64,000 nucleotides of DNA from Sympetrum striolatum (Eukaryota; Arthropoda; Insecta; Odonata; Libellulidae), in assembly GCA_947579665.1 (NCBI GenBank), contig OX388349.1, positions 24,150,459 to 24,214,458 on the forward strand. The letters run 5' to 3'. Positions 61,010-64,000 of the stretch are shown piece after piece. The translations under genes and the position numbers were made by a program. Within the stretch, counting starts at the first letter, position 1. Each line of letters begins with the position of its first letter. A model generated the notes under the pieces. That model did not search any database. It was not told the origin of the DNA and saw nothing but the letters and a program-made list of their open reading frames with translations.

Positions 61010-61095
61010 TCGGGAGCTTTTAAGCTCCCGCCGGGAGAGACGGATCTAAATTCCGGGAGACTCCCAGAATTCCGGAAGAGGTGGCAACCCTAGTT
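61010..61095 (-). repeat. Element end ending TAGGGTTGCCACC, with hairpin
   Basis: On the minus strand the sequence reads TAGGGTTGCCACCTCTTCCG, then repeated CCGGAATT / TCTCCCGG words and the hairpin GGGAGCTTTTAAGCTCCC (61014-61031). GGGTTGCCA ends are seen in some DNA transposons, but no partner terminus was found nearby, so this may be a solo end. Confidence 0.35.
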
Positions 61096-61189
61096 AAGAC
61101 CAAAATGTATTAGATTTAGATAATTTCGATAAAAATAAAAATAGTCATCCAATTCCTAAAAATCCCTTATGAATTTCATTGAGTTCTCA

Positions 61190-61660
61190 GACCTGCCTTT
61201 TAAATGCAGTACTCATCTCTCTATTCATCGTCATGCCGGAAAACGAACGTGGAGTCGCATTCCGCAGAACGTCCTGTTCTTCCTTACGTGAGTTCAGCGT
61301 CCCATTCACTTCCTCAAAGGCGTCCAAGGTGACGCTCTCCTTCGTTTCATTTCTGGGATGATGACCGCTCCCGAGGACCGAATGCATCGGAAAGGCATTC
61401 GACCACCTACCCGGCGCGGTCAGTTGGCCAGTAGCGGTCCTCCGCCCCCATCGCTTTCTCCGACGGGGTTGGAAATCTTCCGGAGCCAACGGGAGGCGTG
61501 TTTTTTGTCCGACTCTCCAGGTCTCTTTTGGGCTTTTCTCGTGCCACCAAATTCGTGACAAATTGTTGAGTGGAGAAGAATCCCCGGTTTGGGCTTTTCC
61601 CACGAGTGCTTAGCTCCGAGAGAAGCTTGGCTAAACTGTTGTCTTTCATGTGAGATATTG
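61190..61660. other. GC- and CpG-rich island
   Basis: GC-richer block with frames up to 138 codons on the minus strand. The translations are low in hydrophobic residues and have no family motif, and several phases are open at once, which points to composition and not coding. Confidence 0.3.
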
Positions 61661-61920
61661 CGCTGGGGTTCTTGTTGGACTCTGTCTGCTAACAATTGGA
61701 TGTATTTGTGGAGACTTCTGGTACTCAATAGGGGAGGGTTGTAAAGAAGAAGTGGAAAATCAATAATAGTAGGTTCGTCTTAATAATAGACCATGGAAAA
61801 TGTAAATAGTATATTTCTTAAGATTAAGGTTTTGATTTTAGTTAGTAACCGTAGTAACATGTTTTTAAATAGTAAATTACCCCTGCTTTTATGCCCAAGT
61901 TTTATAAAATCAAGATGTTC

Positions 61921-62190
61921 AAGCCGAACGTTGTGGAACGCCATAGCAAATACATTTGAAAAAGTTCTTCGTATTTTCCACAATATTTTATTCAAAGCGA
62001 CCGGTTTCAACCAATACGGTCATCTTCAGGCAATTAGTATTACAGAAATGACAGAATTTATAACTGCAAAGTATCGTATAAATTCTGTCATTTCTGTAAT
62101 ACCAATTGCCTGAAGATGACTGTAATGGTCGAAACCGCTTTTAATAAAATATTGTGGAAAATACGAAGAACTTTTCAAAATTTATTTCCC
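61921..62190. repeat. Large foldback with about 112-bp arms and hammerhead-like motifs
   Basis: The arms at about 61951-62062 and 62077-62188 are imperfect reverse complements around a 14-nt loop. They share, outside to inside, AAAGTTCTTCGTATTTTCCA, TTATT-AAAGCG, the GAAACC / GGTTTC word, CATCTTCAGGCAATT and ACAGAAATGACAGAATT. The left flank GCCGAACGTTGTGGAACGCC is shared with 51660. The arms carry the GAAGATG...CGAAACC motif in both orientations. The element is non-coding; a 106-codon frame across it is incidental. Confidence 0.8.
61995..62033 (-). ncRNA. Hammerhead-like ribozyme motif, best copy
   Basis: On the minus strand: GCCTGAAGA, U, stem GACC/GGTT closed by GTATT, then GAAACCGGTCGC. 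CUGAAGA fits the hammerhead CUGANGA box, GAA the second core box, and GUC the cleavage triplet. The GC on each side would give a minimal stem I. Stem III would be the self-complementary ACCGGU, which cannot fold within one molecule but could pair two copies, as proposed for minimal hammerheads of Penelope-like elements. The unpaired U before stem II is not canonical. Activity is unproven. Confidence 0.3.
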
Positions 62191-62830
62191 AAGATTTATG
62201 GTCATCGAAGTTAGTAGATAAAATCTAAAAGATTGCGTATAAAACTTAACATAAAAACAATGTATTGCGTCTTATTTATCATTGGAAAAAGGAATTAAGC
62301 CATCACTCATTTCATAACCTGTATTATATTACTAGGATTTATTTATTTTTTTATATGAGAAAATTTAATGAATATATGCATGCAGACAATATAGTGAAAA
62401 TGATCTCCTTTCGGTATACATGATTCAGAAGCAAGAGTAGTATCAATTATATGGGCCGTGGGGGAAATAATATGGCAAAAACCAAGAGATTTATTTGCAC
62501 AAATCACCTAAGGAAATTTTGTTGTTTGTCACTGAGAGTTGCCAGACATCATCCTAATAGCCATTTTGTGGTATTCTATAAATAAATCTTTTTAGTTAAC
62601 TCCCTGTTTTTTAGTACTGGAGTTATACTGTGTATTATTATATTTGATTTATTAGTTTAATATGTTTTTAGTAATTATATTCCCAAAATGAATTCATAAG
62701 GTTTGAAGGCAACATCATCAGCATATATTCGATTTCTTATCTATTCCGTCGAGTGAGAATAGTTTTCAAAAATCTCTTAAATTTAGTGTTAATTATTTTA
62801 TATTTCTTTTTAATTTTTTTCATGTCACTA
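62191..62830. other. AT-rich non-coding stretch
   Basis: No gene or repeat is supported between the foldback and the next splice acceptor. Confidence 0.5.
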
Positions 62831-62852
62831 TATACATTTTTTTCCTTTTCAG
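62831..62852 (+). promoter_or_regulatory. Polypyrimidine tract and 3' splice site of microexon B
   Basis: A strong tract, CATTTTTTTTCCTTTTCAG, ends in AG at 62851-62852. Upstream AT-rich sequence contains several branch-point-like words. Confidence 0.6.
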
Positions 62853-62891
62853 GTAAGCTCCGCTTCATTGAACGGCGGATTCCTCTGGACT
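62853..62891 (+). other. Candidate microexon / recursive-splice exon B (39 nt)
   Basis: The 39-nt segment starts with GTAAGC directly after the acceptor AG, so it regenerates a 5' splice site on joining. It ends at ACT before a consensus donor GTGAGT (62892-62897). Its length is a multiple of three and phase 0 is open, reading VSSASLNGGFLWT. A second phase is also open, so coding phase alone is not decisive. It is GC-richer than its flanks. The design matches microexon A at 10025. The shared VS at the start of both peptides simply reflects the GTRAGY donor consensus. RS-exon and in-frame cassette microexon are both possible. Confidence 0.5.
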
Positions 62892-62897
62892 GTGAGT

Positions 62898-63189
62898 AAT
62901 ATTATTTCAATAAGCTCGTAGTTTTAAGCTTTCAGCGATGCATAAGAATAACGTTCGTTTTGATATTCCACCAGAAATAGGTTACACATTCCACAGACAA
63001 GCGACGAATAGGTTTTACTGTTTACATTAACTTATTCATATGTATACTATTGCATTAAGATATCTCTCTATTTAAGGTTTCGCGGAATGTTTTAAATGAA
63101 AACGCATGATTTTCTAGCCAATAATTTGAGCGTCTTTACTTTGTACGTAGAGAAAGCCATCTGTTAGACACACGTATCTATTAGTAGTT
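62898..63189. other. Intron-like AT-rich stretch
   Basis: Follows the donor of microexon B. No gene or repeat is seen. Confidence 0.4.
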
Positions 63190-63660
63190 AAATCACAGAG
63201 AGTAAGGAAACGTGATCAGAGCTCGTCCTGTGGAAGTTATACGGGTCGAGGAATTCCTCCGTTGGCCTATGATGAAGGAGCATCCCTTTGTCTCCGCGAG
63301 AAGGGGGTGAATTGAGGCGTATAAATACAACGGTTTTAAGGGGGTGATTTTTTCGAGGAAGGAGTTAATTCCATCCTCCCTTATGCCTGTTGAGAAACCC
63401 CGCAAGCGGAGGCAGATAAATATTTTTGGACTTGGCAAGTGTGGAAACGAGGGGAGAGGGGCACATCTAAGTAGCGGGAGCATGATATTACCCTCCGACG
63501 CAGGTAGACGTTTTTCGAGAAGTGGGTGCGTACGCCGTTCCTAGTTTCCGTCCCTGGGGTTGGTAACGGGGTTGTGGCGGTGGTGGTCATGGTTCCCTCC
63601 CCTTTTTTCATTTTTGGAAGGAATGGAAACTTCTAGGGGCCCCAAGATTGCAGAGCTGCG
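63190..63660. other. GC-rich island near right edge
   Basis: GC-richer block with GGCGGTGGTGGTCATGG and CCGCAAGCGGAGG. Three overlapping frames of 66-96 codons lie in different phases and have no family motif. Possible conserved non-coding element, about 300 bp downstream of microexon B. Confidence 0.3.
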
Positions 63661-64000
63661 CCATGAATGCTAAGGAAGTGTTCAAGTCACGAATTTTACG
63701 TTTTATTTAATTGAATGGCGAAATTAACTATGTATTACCTTTTGAAGCATTCACTGTATTCAGTTTCATTAGTATATATACCTAGAGCGATATATTTTAC
63801 GTCTCTCAGCAAATATTGGTGGTCGGAAAAATCGGTTTGGCGGCTTTTAAAAAAAGAATCGTGCTCTCGCCTAAGCAGCCTACTTAGGAAAACCCTGATT
63901 GTAACTGGAAGGAGTAAATGTCGTCGAGTAGAAAGAACATAGTATATATTTCTTTAAATTTGCATCCAAATACATAACTGATATCTATTCGAAGTAACTG

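Noticed and set aside
61187..61603. 138-codon minus-strand frame
   Set aside because: Two other phases are open over the same bases. The product is polar and low-complexity with no domain.

Overview
The window looks like non-coding DNA from an arthropod, most likely an insect with a large, repeat-rich nuclear genome. It is AT-rich, CpG is not obviously depleted, and no open frame exceeds about 147 codons. Nearly every recognisable block is a fossil transposable element: a TTAA-flanked DNA transposon, pogo/Tigger-type, Tc1/mariner-type and hAT-like non-autonomous elements, tRNA-derived SINEs, LINE ORF2 tails, and foldback elements of a kind common in arthropods. I see no bacterial-style genes, operons, rRNA, CRISPR or intact functional tRNA. 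The species cannot be named from the sequence.

The best non-repeat signals are two tiny plus-strand exon candidates at 10025-10078 (54 nt) and 62853-62891 (39 nt). Each follows a polypyrimidine tract and AG, begins directly with a 5' splice-site-like GTRAGY, has a second 5' splice site at its end, is a multiple of three, and is open in phase 0. That is the layout expected of recursive splice sites (ratchet points with a short RS-exon) or in-frame cassette microexons inside a very long intron. The simplest reading is that most or all of the window is one giant plus-strand intron. Three weaker ratchet-like sites lie at 8267, 19349 and 53195. The host gene is not recognisable from 18 and 13 residues.

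Layout. 1-10 kb: AT-rich sequence with a GC-rich block at the left edge, a TIR element (2888-3212) and a tRNA-like sequence (9730). 10-16 kb: microexon A, a dispersed repeat (10980), a perfect 46-bp-arm hairpin (12093), a 199-bp tandem duplication, a hammerhead-like motif (14941) and a foldback (15942). 17-22.5 kb: a duplicated 177-bp segment and a 2.8-kb decayed transposon (19679-22461), the only substantial coding relic. 25.6-29.3 kb: GC-rich islands and a tandem duplication. 31-38.5 kb: a SINE, a LINE tail, an 81-bp MITE, a hAT-like element and a SINE with an 11-bp target duplication. 42-51 kb: further SINE and LINE relics and GC-rich islands, one of which (47.5-48.0 kb) looks like a possible enhancer. 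51-62.2 kb: a small foldback, the second 81-bp MITE, the second copy of the 2888 element in inverse orientation, a 605-bp pogo-like MITE packed with a repeated 17-mer, another SINE and a large foldback. 62.8 kb: microexon B, then a GC-rich block.

Nothing here works as a gene set. The biology visible is splicing of a long intron and the remains of mobile elements. All element and splice calls come from reading motifs, with no alignment, RNA or database support.
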